Shown one piece after another: positions 35,023-47,519 of a DNA stretch of 64,000 bases. The position numbers and the translations under genes were made by a program. The first letter of the stretch is position 1; the number at the start of each line of letters is the position of its first letter. This stretch comes from Crocodylus rhombifer (taxonomy: Eukaryota; Chordata; Crocodylia; Crocodylidae): the NCBI GenBank assembly GCA_038503035.1, contig JAVSML010024358.1, positions 434,001 through 498,000 of the forward strand, read 5' to 3'. The notes under the pieces are model-generated. The model worked only from the letters and a program-made list of their open reading frames with translations, did not search any database and was not told the origin of the DNA.

Positions 35023-36589
35023 AAGGGAGTTCACTCGATAGTTTTGAATCATCCCATGAGAAAGGGCAAAGATGAGGTGTATATTCCCTGTGAATAATTC
35101 TGTTATGCTAGAGAATTTTCATTGTCAAAACTGTCTTCATCAAAATGTTTTAAGGAAATGTTTACAGAGATCCTAAAGACTCAGAAGTTTATTTGTCACT
35201 CAATCATATCAATTTTAAGCTTGGCTAATTCTGTTGATTTTAAAAGGAGTGAAATCTATGTAAAGGAGTGGAGACTCACATCTGTTATTTCCTTGTGCTA
35301 TTCTAAGGAGGTTTTAAGTGAATAAGCCAAAGAGCTTTGGCTTCTGGGATAATTTTTATTCTAGTCTTCCATTAGCCTAGGATTTAATAGTGGCCTTGGT
35401 GCAGATTTTTACAATAGCTTTGGTAAACAGGTAAAATCCCCAAAATACCCCAAACAGAGCATACTTCTATTAGATACATTCCAAACTTACTTTTGCTCTG
35501 GTGACTCAAGCAAACTGAAATTTAATTCAAAACTTCAACATTCACCTCTAAAGCATAACCATACATAAAAATACCCTGTAGGACAAATGCAGTACCTCAT
35601 TCCTTCTGCCTTAAAGATTCATTCCAGCTACTCTTATATACTGGCTGAAGTTATGTTACATCAAAAAGTATTGATCAGAATTATTCTATATCTTTTTCCA
35701 GGCTTCCAGTATCTGATCTTCACATCACTGGTTATTTATACATGGTCTAAGAATCTACTACTCTGCCTGAGGTTTATTCAGCTGAGTTTGCATGTTTAAC
35801 TGTAAATCTGTACATAGTTAGATAGATTTAAGCCACTTATTATTTTGCTCTGAAATAAATAGGAAGGAATTTCCGCACATTAGTAATACCTAATATTCTA
35901 TATACACAAGCATACCTAATATTCTATATATACAACTGATTTACACTCAAACTGACTGCAAGTAACTGTTGAAATACAGGCCATATTGAAATACAGGTTT
36001 TAACCCAATTAATAAAAAGCCTATATTATGTGATGTCAAGTTATACAAAGCCAAAACACCCTATCTGGGCTATGCATAACCCTTCCATCTAAACACGCTT
36101 CAAAAAGGATAGCTGCAGCTTCTCTTCATTCTTTAAGCTCATGACTAGAAACAAGAGAAAGAAAATCCTTTTAAGCCATAATTCCTTGTTGTGGGTGTAT
36201 TGATCTATAAACAGAGAGAAAATTCCCAGACATATATGCAAGTTGAAGCAAAACATTGAGATCTTTAGACAGAGTTGTAAAACAAAGTCAATTTTTATTC
36301 TGAAGTTCAAAACTATTCTTTGGCCCAGTTAAGAGTCATGCCATATCTAAGCCGAGATCACTCATTTACTCTGCCACCTCTTGAGGACCAAGATGTAGTG
36401 AGCTCAGTGTGTTGCATACTAGATTTTAAAAGAAGACAAAGATAGTATGTGGGTTTTAGATATCTCTACCCAGTGAGAAGAAAATGAAAAATGTCATGAC
36501 ACTGCAAAGTCTAGAGATGGCTGATATGTAAAAAGACCTCGCTTTTATAAAGATGGACAGGAATGAGAGTTCTCCAAAAATGAATTGCC
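35023..36589. other. Unique AT-rich DNA, no gene seen
   Basis: Short chance frames only. A direct repeat of about 27 bases containing TACCTAATATTCTATATA lies at 35885-35935 (two units). Confidence 0.5.
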
Positions 36590-37256
36590 CTGTGCTGTAT
36601 GGGTGTGGTGGGGTCTGCCACAGGCCCCCAGATGCCCCAATGGCTGAGCCAGTGAGTGCGGAGCTTCCCTCCACCTTTTTAAAGAGCTGCGATGCTGGGG
36701 CTGGGTGGGGCAGCCATTGCTGGGGCTGAGACAGTGGGCAGGGGATGGGGGCTTATGAAAGAGCCCGCCGGGCAGTGGGGGGAAGTGAGAATCACCCCAC
36801 CCACCAGGCAGGAACCAGTGAGTGTGGGGCTTTTTTAATTTTTTTTTTTTAAAGAGCTGGACACTGGGGCTGGACAGGGCAGCTATTGATGGGTCTGGGA
36901 GAGTGGGCAGGGGTCAGAGGGCACTCAGAAGGGCTAGAGGAGGATTCATGGAGTGGGGCCTGGAAGGGAACCCCCAGTGGTTTCCTCCCCCTCCTCTAGT
37001 TCTCCTCCTCCCTGCCTCCTACTTGCCAGTGTGAAGTCCAGGTCCAGCTCCCTGCAGAAATGATTGGGGACTGCCCGAATCTCTGAATATCTCTGAAACT
37101 CTCCAAATTTTTTCCAAATTGATTCAAGGAGCTTTCAATTGATTCAGACCTTTTTATTGGTCTCCTGATTTGATTCGGATTTGGAGATTTGGCTCCCAAA
37201 TCAGACTGAATCTCCTCCTCATCGAATCAGCACCCAAAGCTTCTCATGGCCCTAAC
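36590..37256 (-). mobile_element. hAT non-autonomous copy with duplicated module
   Basis: The right edge (37256) is the reverse complement of TTAGGGCCATGAGAAGCTTT, matching the end type of the 14055-17156 transposon. The subterminal 37070-37210 region is rich in GAATCTC/GATTCA motifs as in that copy. A module of about 100 bases starting CCAGTGAGTG, with AAAGAGCTG and GTGGGCAGGGG, occurs twice, at about 36649-36745 and 36817-36915. The left end is not defined. No transposase. Confidence 0.6.
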
Positions 37257-38934
37257 GTTTATCTCCCAACAGTTGTAGAGATTGAACTATTGCACTTTCC
37301 CAAAGGATGGAACTCTTTAATACACACATGCTATCATTGAGAGAATAATGGGAAAAAAATAACTTTAGATTACAGTTTTCCATTGTTGTAAACAAATTAT
37401 GTTTATACATGGGATGATCTTTAACCAAATAATTTATTTTGGTATTAAATCCTTTTGAAGTCCTTTGGAAGTTCTCTTCAAAGTAATGAACATAATTTTG
37501 AATGTTCACTCCATTGTATATGTTAAATAACTTCAATAAGTTTCTGCTTTTAGCTCATCTTATGAGATAGGTTTCAGGGTATTGATGAATAGTAAAATAT
37601 TATTCACATTTTGAAAAACTTGTGTGTGATAATCTTTCCAGGAAAACAATTTTTTTAGCAAAAACATAATTTCCCCACATAAAAAAAAAAGATTAGGATG
37701 CTTATGCTAACTCAGAAAAAAATATTTAAATATGTGCTTAGTCCATCTGTATTCAAAGAAACAAATGCTAAGTAGAACAGTTATTTATTTGCTGAATAGA
37801 AGTGCATTCTTAAGTCAGAGCCTCAAACAGGATAAAAGAGAATGTATAATTTTGAAGATACTTCTTTGTAAAGTGAAGGAAGTTAGATTTATCCATTCAT
37901 ACATTGCCAGTTGGATGTAATTAAACAACTTATTTAAGTCTGAATTTAAGCAAGGCATTTAAGTATGAATTTAAGCTAGCATACTTTGCTGAATAGAAAC
38001 CATAATACATACTTGTCTTTAATTGTTTTTTTCTTTTTATTTCCAAAAGGCAAAGCAATTTTCCCTAAATGTAAAACTATTCAATTCAACAGTATCAAAA
38101 ACCTTTTCACTACCTATCATAAAAGCATCCAGGTCCAATTTATTCCTTGATTCCTAATTAAAAACCAGGCTGTGTAATTACCTGTTTGTTTTGAAGGAGC
38201 TCTGGAACAAGATTTCATTGCTCCTAAAGAAATTCAAAAGCAATTTTGACTAAGTATTATATTGATACTCTATTCTTTAGGAGAGTTTAGCAGGCTCTCT
38301 TTTCTATGTCTGGGCTAAATCTCCTGGCTAGAATAGAAGCAATAGATCCACTTTTTGTCCCTGGCCTAAGGGGTAGAGTACAAACCATCCCAAAGGTGAT
38401 GGTAGGAACAAGATGTTCTTGCAGATAAAGAAAACACATGCAGTAATGTAATTGGAGATGCAGGGGACAGAGGGATGGGGTGGGGAGGGGATGATTAATA
38501 ACTGGGACAGCAGTTCAACATATTGCCTTTTTAGGGGACAGGGGGGTGCAAAAATAGCCACTGGTATACCAATGCCATGTCAGCTAGCTCTGCCCAGTGC
38601 CCAGAGCTGACCTGTTATGCCTCTGAGCCTATGGACAGCAGTTGTGACTGACCCCTGTGCTTGTTTGGAAGCTATCTCCCGGCATTTTTCATCCCTGCCT
38701 TAGATGAATAGTTCAGGTCATATTCTGCCTTTAAGTGAAAGAAATTATGCCACGTGGCAGATTCCATTCTATTAGGGACACTTTGACTAATTTTTTTAGA
38801 ATATTTCCTGTCGGGTCTGGACACATGACATATTCATGCTGATGTAAATGGCACTAATATAAAAAAAACACAATATGAAACCCTACACCTAAACCATCCC
38901 AATTTCACAGTCTATTTCACTACTACCAGCTTAG
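37257..38934. other. Unique AT-rich DNA, no gene seen
   Basis: Short chance frames only (up to 94 codons). No repeat recognised. Confidence 0.5.
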
Positions 38935-38940
38935 CACTGG
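38935..38940. repeat. LTR target duplication CACTGG, left copy
   Basis: CACTGG directly precedes TGTCACAGAC and recurs at 39958-39963 directly after the last LTR base. Confidence 0.75.
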
Positions 38941-39957
38941 TGTCACAGACCAGCTGGGCACTGTGAGTATATCAATTTAGTTGCAGACTGACTGAACACT
39001 GCAACTTTATTAGCCACTAGGCTTTTTGGTTCGGGATTGAGGAGTTGATGTTGGAAAGGAAAGAAATGACAAGTTTTACTTACAAAAAGGAATGAATTTT
39101 ACTTATGACAACACAAGATATAGTTTGCATATACAATAGTTAATAAAAAGGTTAAGCTAATAAGCAGACAACATAATAGATTAAAATTGACAGTGATAAT
39201 AAAACAGATAAAGAAATTAACCAAGAGTTCCCACTTGGTTAGCAACTTATCGATAGTCCCTTGGTTAAAAGATGCATGTCAAGTTGAATCAGCGAAGTCA
39301 GACGTCTCTGAACTGGGCTGCCCAAAGGATACCGGTGGAAGCCCCTCAGTCAGGATCTGGTCCTCGCTCTCACAGGGAGTAAGAGAGATCCATCGGGGTA
39401 TGGGACAGCAATGACCCTTCTGTTCCATCCTTCCCGAGGGTTACTATGACATGTGTGTTCTTTTATATTCTAATTATGCTATGTTTTTTAGTTATGTAGC
39501 CATTCATAATATTGCTTTAAAGCTGTTATCCTATGAGGTTAAAAAGTGTTAGAAATTATTATAACAAGTTACTGCCCAAGCTTGGATTTATCCAATAAGT
39601 AAATTGCAACACAGCATCTTCAGGTTTGAAATTAACATTACCCGCCTAAATCCAGCCCCTTCAGAACTCTCTGACTATGCTTTTTTGAGATATCCAGTAC
39701 ATTTTAAGAAAGGACAATCTACGCAGTTGAATCCAGTTTTTATCATCGTCAAGGCTAAATTCTGATTGAGAAAGAACTATTAGGTCAGCTAATTTCACAG
39801 CTATAGCTTCGTCTTTGAGGCCTAGTCAGTTCCACAAACAGTTACAAGTTACATTTGCTGGTTACAAAAATGCAAGCTTCATATTAGACAAAGTTCCAAA
39901 TGCCTCCAAGAAGCACATATTTATTGCTTATTAATTTCTTTGGTTCTGGCCATCACA
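38941..39957 (-). mobile_element. Solo LTR of an endogenous retrovirus
   Basis: On the minus strand the element starts TGTGATGGCCAGAACC and ends GGTCTGTGACA, the TG...CA termini of a retroviral LTR. It is flanked by a perfect 6-bp duplication. Length is 1017 bp. A minus-strand TATAAAAG box lies at 39460-39467 and an AATAAA poly(A) signal at 39006-39011, in the order expected for U3-R-U5. No gag, pol or env sequence is adjacent, so this is a solo LTR left by recombination between two LTRs. A 6-bp duplication suggests an alpha/beta-type (class II) retrovirus, which is inference. The 75-codon frame inside is chance. Confidence 0.8.
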
Positions 39958-39963
39958 CACTGG

Positions 39964-41189
39964 TACTAAAGAGTGTACATTTTAGCATGATATTTAAATA
40001 AACTATTTAGTCTTCATAGAATTCATATATTTTACAAAAACACTGTCTGGACAGATAACTAATGATGAAACACTGCCCCTAAAATATTAGTTTGTTTCAG
40101 AATATTTAGAACATATGAATAGGAGCTCAAGAGCATTGCCAGGTCAACTCTCTAAAAATATTCAGAAATAGTCTCTTCTCCCTAGTACATCTGTATGTAA
40201 AGCAATTGCACTAGTGATGGTGACACTTTGATTCTAGTGTACAAAACCCCAAAGTATAACTACTATATTCAGGATGATGGAGGGATATACATTTTTGAGT
40301 CACAACAAATAACTTTAATTAATGACCCAAGAAAACAAACCAAGTTGAATAAAAATGCACTAAAATTAGTAATAGGCTAACAGCTTGCCCATTTCCTAAG
40401 GCAGCACGTGGCTGACAGATGATATGATGTTTCATGACAGACAATTCCTGATCCCTATCCCCTTTTTAAATTCTGTCTGCTGAGAAAATTACCATTTAAT
40501 CAATATCAATAGAAGAACCACTAGGTCCCAGAAGCAGTTTATGATTTTAAAGAAGAAAAAGACAAGGGACAATACTATTAGTGCTGAAGACCAAGCTAAT
40601 GCCAATCATCCATAGGGTGGTCTAAGGTGTAGAAGAAATACTGAATAGGTCTGCCTCCATATCCACATTTATTTATGTTGTCTCCCTGCCACCAGACTCC
40701 ATAACCTTTTCTCAGCATCTGCCACATATATTTAATTAACCTTTACCCAACTTGTGCTTTAAAATGGTTCCATCAGTCACATTCTTTTTTCCCCCCAGTA
40801 ACTTCTTCCCTTAACAACCAATAGATTCATTTGTTCTGCTCTATTTGCAGAGCATAGTAGTCTGCAAAATAAACCACTAAAAATAACAGACTCAACTAGG
40901 CAACCTTCAACTTCAGCCAATTGTTTGGACTGTTTACTTCTGATGTCTTTCCACAGATGTCTGTATAAACTTTTCTTCTTTCTAAGGTCTCCCCAGAGTG
41001 AATAAGTGCTACCTTCCAGAAGGGTGGCATTTGGGGTCCTGCAATTTGAAATTCCACTTTGACCTTCTCTTGCCTGTACAGAAACAGCTCAGTTTTCACA
41101 CTAAGAAAAATCAGCACTAGAAAAAAAACAGGATCCATTTTGAAAATTCCCATTTATATTACAAGAATTAATTAAGGTGTGAACAACTA
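39964..41189. other. Unique AT-rich DNA, no gene seen
   Basis: Short chance frames only, the longest 85 codons on the minus strand (40896-41153). That frame begins with a hydrophobic stretch but has no recognised domain or conserved context. Confidence 0.45.
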
Positions 41190-42888
41190 TTAAATAGGTA
41201 CTTTGCATCAGTCTTTCATCAGTCCCATGGGACGCCAATGCCTGCTATGGGACAGGGAGATCCGGGTGAGGGGGATCCCCTACCCTCCATAAATGCTGAC
41301 CTCGTGAAGGAACATCTTGAGAAGCTGGATACCTTCAAGTCAGCCGGACCTGACAATCTGCACCCCAGGGTACTCAAGGAGCTGACGAGCGTCATAGCCC
41401 AGCCCCTGGCACAGATCTTTGAAAACTCCTGGCGCTCTGGTGTAGTGCCCGAAGACTGGAAGGAGGCCAATGTGGTGCCGATCTTCAAGAAAGGGAGGAG
41501 AGTGGATCCAGCTAACTACAGGCACATTAGCCTCACTTCTATCCTGGGGAAGATCTTAGAAAAGTTTATTAAGGAGGCCATCCTTGATGGACTGGCCCAA
41601 GCTAACATTCTAAGGGACAGCCAGCATGGGTTTGCTGTGGGTAGGTCTTGTTTGACCAATCTCATTTCCTTCTATGACCAGGTGACCTATCACCTGGACG
41701 AGGGAGAAGAGATTGATGTCATATATCTTGACTTCAAAAAAGCTTTTGATCTGGTATCCCATGATCACCTCTTGGCCAAACTGCCCAGTTGTGGCCTTGG
41801 CTCCACCACGATACGCTGGCTGGGAAATTGGCTCCGTGGTCGGACCCAGGGGGTTGTAATTGATGGCAGGCTCTCATCGTGGTGCCCTGTGACCAGTGGG
41901 GTCCCTCAAGGCTCTGTCCTGGGACCCATCTTGTTCAACATCTTCATTAATGATGTGGACATTGGAGTCAGGAGTGGACTGGCCAAGTTTGCCGATGACA
42001 CCAAACTTTGGGGCAAAGCATCCATGCCAGAGGACAGGCGGATGATCCAGGCTGACCTGGACAAGCTCAGCAAATGGGCGGACGAGAACTTGATGGTGTT
42101 TAACACTGAAAAATGCAAGGTTCTCCACCTTAGGAGGAAAAACCTGCAGCATCCTTATAGGCTCGGCAGTGTTACATTGGATAGCACTACAGAAGAAAGA
42201 GCCTTGGGGGTCATCATTGACCACAAGATGAACATGAACCTGCAATGCGATGCTGTGGCTAATAAAGCGACCAAAACGCTGGCTTGCATCCATAGGTGCT
42301 TCTCGAGCAAATCCCGGGACGTCATTCTCCCCTTGTACTCGGCCTTGGTGAGGCCGCAGCTGGAGTACTGCATCCAGTTTTGGGCTCCACAATTCAAAAA
42401 GGATGTGGAGAAGCTTGAGAGAGTCCAAAGGAGAGCCACGCGCATGATCAGAGGTCAGGAAAACAGATCTTACGATGATAGGCTGAGAGCCATGGAACTC
42501 TTTAGCCTGGAAAAGCGCAGGCTCGGGGTGATCTGATGGCCACCTATAAGTTTATCAGGGGTGACCACCAGGATCTGGGGGAAAGTTTGTTCACCAGAAC
42601 ACCCCAAGGGATGACTAGGTCGAACGGTCACAAACTCCTGCAAGACCGTTTCAGGCTGGACATAGGGAAGAATTTCTTTACTGTCCGAGCCCCCAAGGTC
42701 TGGAACAGTCTGCCAGCGGAGGTGGTTCAAGCACCTACATTGAACACCTTCAAGAGTAAATTGGATGCTTATCTTGCTGGGATCCTGTGACCCCAGCTGA
42801 CTTCCTGCCCTTTGGGCAGGGGGCTGGACTCGATGATCTCCCGAGGTCCCTTCCAGCCCTGATGTCTATGAAATCTATGAAACTAACA
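41190..42888 (+). mobile_element. Young 5'-truncated CR1 LINE
   Basis: It starts within ORF2 (TACTTTGCATCAGTCTTTC encodes the YFASVF segment before the RT) and runs to the canonical 3' end GGGCTGGACTCGATGATCTC with a CTATGAAATCTATGAAAC microsatellite. The single long ORF and high CpG content mark it as one of the youngest CR1 insertions here. No target duplication is seen, as is usual for CR1. Confidence 0.92.
41238..42790 (+). pseudogene. CR1 ORF2 RT with a single 1-bp deletion
   Basis: The frame 41238-42536 (432 codons) holds the RT in order: [100 protein letters not shown], the catalytic FADD (41988-41999) and [20 protein letters not shown]. Near 42525 one base is missing relative to sister copies, so the frame ends at TGA (42534-42536). 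The C-terminus (84 codons, MATYKFIRGDHQDLGESLFT onward) continues in the +1 frame to 42790. Endonuclease and ORF1 are absent because of 5' truncation. Confidence 0.92.
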
Positions 42889-43559
42889 TGCACATACATT
42901 TTTTTTTGTAGCGCATGCACACATCTACCAAGCATGCTCAGCTGAGCTACACTCAGGCCACACAGCTTTGAACCATTTCAAATCTGTAACACAACAGAAG
43001 TTCAGTGCATATAAACTGCTTTCAAAATGGGTGAAACTGGTTTAAGATAAACCTGGATGGATGTAGTATTAGACTTAAGTGAATTAGGTAAATCAGTTTA
43101 TTGAACTTCTGTCCCAGATCCCCTCCAGATTCAAGTCAACTCTCAGTCCCCCAGCATCCCAGGATGCTTTGTGCTTCCCCTGCAAAGTCCCCCTTGCAAA
43201 GTAGGTGTGCTAGCTTTGACCCAAGTTGTCTGCTCCAGACAAACAGGGAAGTATGTTCTAGCACCCCCCCGGTATCTGGCATTGGCCACTGCAGGCATGT
43301 GACTGCATTTCTGGAATTAGAAGTCAATGTTAAGTTCACTTGCTTATTGGTTCAATCTAAGTAGGTTAGATTAACCTGCAAAGATTGAATTGATTCAGTC
43401 TTGGGCTTTTTGACTGTCTGTACTTAGCTCTAACATCTAAATGCTCCAAAGTATAAGATCTTTAATTTTCACTGGGATCAGTGAAAGCTGGGCACCTAAA
43501 TGCTTTTAGGGATCTGGGACTCAGTGCCTAAATCATTCTTGAAAATGGGGCTCAGGCTG

Positions 43560-43692
43560 TTAAGAGTTTTACATGCATCTGAAAAGGGAACTACTCATGA
43601 TTTATTGAGTTAAGCACATGGATATATAGGAAATCAGACTATATGATCTAATGGTGGCCTTCTAACTTTAAGCTCCATGATTTTGCAGTTTT
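43560..43692 (+). mobile_element. CR1-like 3' tail, old
   Basis: The stretch AATCAGACTATATGATCTAA followed by TGGTGGCCTTCTAACTTTAA and a CATGATTTTG end resembles the 3' tail of a CR1 subfamily whose consensus contains GTCAGACTAGATGATC...GGTCCCTTCTGGCCTT. Heavily diverged. Confidence 0.6.
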
Positions 43693-43734
43693 TGCCTGAG
43701 TGGCGTCTCGATAGACAATGGAAGTATTTTCATC

Positions 43735-43992
43735 ATTCCATTTAGAAAAAAGATTTACATTTTAAACAGTGAAGCCATTGACCATTGGAACAACTTACCA
43801 GCAGCTACGGTGGATTCTTCTTTGTTAGCATATTAATTAATACAAATGGCTGTTTTTTTTCTAAAATGTATGCTCCAGTTTGAACATAGATTAACTCAAG
43901 GAAGTCCTATGTCCTTTGTTTTAAACAGAACATCACACCACATGGTCACAATGATCCCTTTTGGCTTTACCATCTATGAATTATCCCATTAT
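43735..43992 (+). mobile_element. CR1 3' end, second old subfamily copy
   Basis: ATTGGAACAACTTACCAGCA followed by GGTGGATTCTTC, then GCTCCAGTTTGAACATAGAT, then GGTCACAATGATCCCTTTTG and CATCTATGAATT follows the order of the CR1 C-terminal codons (W-N-NLP...VVDS) and 3' tail. Internal indels are present. It immediately follows the fragment at 43560-43692. Confidence 0.65.
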
Positions 43993-45984
43993 ATTAATAC
44001 AGAATGGAAGCACAAAGAAATTGAATGCCATGCTCAAGGTTATACAATAAATCTATGGTGGAAAAAGAAACTGAATCTGATTCAAAGTAAGGTGTTCTAA
44101 CAATAACACTATATGCCTTCACTATATGCCTTCTCATAAAAGGACATAAAGTTACACCCAGTTTGAGAGATAGCTGGAGTTGAGATCTTCCCCACTGTAG
44201 AACCTCCCTTATGAAAGCTAATTTGTGATACATTTTCATTTCTTTTCTTAAGTAGCACTCATTATTAGTTTGCTTCTTGCTATTGAATTACTAATAGTCT
44301 TTGAAAATGTGAATATAGGTTTAGCTTGGAGTCAGATGCTTGCCATTCAGACCTTTCAATAGTTAATGACAGTTGCAATCACTTCAGTACTTGTGCTCTT
44401 AACAGCTTGGCAAGTAGCCCTGGATTTTTCCATCTTCCAACTAACTTTTGTGCAGCCCAGCACATTTCTTTCATTTTTAATGCTTCCATCACCTCCAAGA
44501 TATTTTTAATGAAATTTATGTAAGGTTTCCCTTCATGCATCTGAAATCTATGTTAACAAATTCATGCATATTTAGCTTTTATCTTAACCCCCCCGCCTCA
44601 ACTTTTTCATAGTTTTGCCTTTAACTTACTAAGCTTGAAAGGAAAAGCCTCAAGAAAATCCTTGTGCATTATAGGATGAGGGGGCTCCTGCTAACCATAA
44701 AGCCTGAATGAAACAGGAGCTTGAAAGGTATTTGCTAACCACCCAAAGCATTTTTTATCTTTTATATAATATTTTCATTATTATTTAATGGCTCTGTATC
44801 TAGAGTCTAAAGCAACATTTAAAAATCCCAATCAGTATCCTAAGGATCCACTATTAAATTCCCTGTATATACATGTACCTATATTTAATGCCATTCTTTT
44901 CCCTGAGATGATAATCAGGTCTGCAGTACCTAGTTTATATTACACAGGCAGACTAGTTGGCTTGAATAAAAATGTTGAAAACAGTAAAGTCTTTGAACAG
45001 TTTGTAAATTTTTATTTCAGCCCAAACTTAAAACCTGATACAAATGAGGAAAACACAACAAACTGGTTTCCATTTTGCCAGCTGGATATAAAAGGAAGAA
45101 TACCATGATTTATACAAAATGCACACTTGATTTATTTTCACAATAAGAATACATTTTAAAATGTTACTATTATGTTAAACTAATTTTGTGATTAGGCATT
45201 TTTCCATGTACTAATTGCTACTGTTACACATTTAGTGACTGTTTCTTTCAAAGGAAGAGCAAAGCTACTTATCTTTCTTTTCCTTTATTTCTCCCAGGTA
45301 ATGAGTCAACCACTAAAGTAATATTTTCAGAAATGTGTCTATGGCTAGGAGGCCTAAGCCCTATTTTTGAAAGTCACTTCGGAATTTAAATCATGTTCAA
45401 AGCCAGTGGGATTTTGAGTCCTAAACTGAAAATCACAAAAGTGCTTAAAATGGGACTTATATGGAATTTAGCCTAAGCTCAAAAAGCAAAACACACCTAA
45501 GCTCCTAGGTGACAGAGATTGCTAAAATGCCTGTATTTTTATTCCCAGAAAAGCTTTTTAGGCCCCTAAAATTCAGTTGCAGAGCATACTCACATGTATC
45601 ACCATGTTGTCTGAGTTTTAGATGTCTCTCATTCCCATTTGGGGTTCATAAACTTAATATCCAATAAGGCCTAGGCTTTAGGTATGCTCTCCACACCCCT
45701 AATGTCGATGAATAGCATTAAGTTCTGCATGCACGGATGCTTTCATTCCAAACCACAACAAAAGGAGAAGCCTAGCTTTTGTATAATAACATAGTGGGTA
45801 GAGAACCTACCCAGGAAATGGGACTCTTAGATTCTATGCTTCACTTAGCTTGAGAGAGTTCAACTCTCCATTTTTGCATGTGACCAGAGAGAAGCAAGTA
45901 AACTATGTCCCTATAGCTAAGTGACTAAGGCACTCCAAGCGGATAGTCCCTCCTCCCAGGTATCCTTATCTAATGACTCTTTTA
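43993..45984. other. No gene seen; possible old palindromic repeat at 45345-45560
   Basis: Chance frames only (up to 106 codons at 44788-45108, no domain). At 45345-45560 strings like AGGCCTAAGCCCTATTTTTG / AAATGGGACTTA / GCCTAAGC / CACCTAAGCTCCTAGGTG form scattered inverted pairs, as in the widespread amniote MITEs built on GGAGCCTAAGTC. The similarity is weak. Confidence 0.4.
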
Positions 45985-46113
45985 ATATAGTCCTGACAGA
46001 TTACACCCTAGGGTACTCAAACAACTGGCAGGTATCATAGCCCAACCATTGGCAAAAATATTTGAAAACTTATGGTGCTCAGGTTCAGTACCTGAAGACT
46101 GGAAGAAGGCCAA
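45985..46113 (+). pseudogene. CR1 RT fragment cut by another CR1
   Basis: The translation PDRLHPRVLKQLAGIIAQPL followed by AKIFENLWCSGSVPEDWKKAN is the start of the CR1 RT. It stops exactly where the ATCATAGAATCATAGAA 3' end of the minus-strand CR1 begins. The expected continuation (VVPIFKKG) is not found on the far side. Confidence 0.85.
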
Positions 46114-46210
46114 TCATAGAATCATAGAATCATAGAATTAGGGTTGGAAAGGACCTTGTAGATCTTCAAGTCTGACCCCTTGCCTGGGCGGGAGAAAAAC
46201 TGGGCTCAAA

Positions 46211-47314
46211 TTACTCCAGCCAGGCATCAAGCCTCTTCTTAAAGACCCCCAGGGTAGGAGCCAGCATCACTTCCCTTGGAAGTTGGTTCCAGATCCTAGC
46301 AGCCCTAACTGTGAAGTAGTTCTTGTGGATGTCTAATCTAAACCTACTCTCCAATAATTTGTGTCCATTATTCCTTGTTATGCCAGGGGGCGCTAGGGGA
46401 AACAGTGTCTCCCCCAAACCCTTCTGGTCCCCCCTAGTGAGTTTATAGACAGTCACCAGGTCCCCCCTCATCCTTCTCTTGTGAAGGCTGAACAGGTTTA
46501 GGTCCCGTAGTCTTTCATTGTAGGGTCTGCCCTGTTGTCCCTGGATCATGCGGGAGGCCCTCCTCTGGACCCTTTCAATGTTGTCCACATCCCTCGTGAA
46601 GTGGGGAACACAGAACTGGACGCAGTACTCCAGCTGTGGCCTGACCAGCATCACATAGAAGGGAAGGATCACCTCCTTGGCTCTACTCGAGATGCACCTG
46701 TGGATGCATGACAAGGTCTGGTTAGCCCTGCCAACTGTAACCTCGCATCGTCGGCCCATGTTCATCTTGGAGTCAATAATGACTCCAAGATCCCTTTCTG
46801 CCTCCATGCTCTCAAGAAGGGAATTTCCCATTCTATAAGTGTGCTGCTGATTTCTACTGCCCAAGTGCAGCACCCTGCACTTGTCAGTATTGAAACGCAT
46901 CCTGTTTATGTTAGCCCACCCCTGTAACCTATCCAGATCTTGCTGCAATCTTTCCCTCCCTACTAGCGTGCTCACCTCACCCCAAATTTTGGTATCATCA
47001 GTGAATTTAAACAGGTTGCTTTTCACCCCATCATCGAAATTGCTGATGAAGAAATTGAACAGTGCAGGCCCAAGGATTGAGCCCTGGGGGACTCTGCTGC
47101 CCACTTCCCCCCAGGTTGAATATAACCCATCCACCACCACCCTCTGAGTATGGCCCTTGAGCCAATCTGCGTAGGCATCAATGCCGCAGTAGCCTAGTTT
47201 TTTAATGAGGATGGGGTAGGAGACGGTGTCAAAGACCTTGCTGAAGTCTAGAAAGACTACGTCCATGGCGACACCTGCATCCATTGCCTTTTGTGACCTG
47301 ATCATAAAAGGCAA
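46211..47314 (-). pseudogene. CR1 ORF2 RT, 367-codon frame
   Basis: The minus-strand frame reads KAMDAGVAMDVVFLDFSKVF, SRVPQGSILGPALFNFFISN, FTDDTKIWGEVSTL, SCIHRCISSRAKEVILPFYV, LVRPQLEYCVQFCVPHFTRD, RRMRGDLVTVYKLTRGDQKG and a C-terminal VMLAPTLGVFKKRLDAWLE. The catalytic box is FTDD instead of FADD. The N-terminal half is lost by frame changes and the nested insertion; the last ~120 codons are well kept. The copy at 13397-17778 belongs to the same subfamily. Confidence 0.92.
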
Positions 47315-47519
47315 TCAAGTTGGTCTGATGTGACCTGCCCCTAATGAAGCCGTGCTAGTTGCCCTTGAGCATCATCCCTGAAGCCGGCCCATCACAGATG
47401 TGCTCCTTGAGGATCTTCTCAAAGAGTCTCTCTATGATTGAGGTAAGACTGACAGGCCTATAGTTGCCCAGGTCCTCTCTCTTCCCTTTTTTTGAAGATG
47501 GGGACCACGTTAGCTATCT

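Noticed and set aside
38941..39957. A complete provirus around the LTR
   Set aside because: No gag, pol or env coding sequence and no second LTR are found on either side; both target duplications directly flank one LTR.
42527..42545. Overlapping stop/start (TGATG) between two CR1 frames as a translational coupling signal
   Set aside because: Sister CR1 copies read through in one frame here; this copy lacks one base. The ATG is an internal Met of the same protein.
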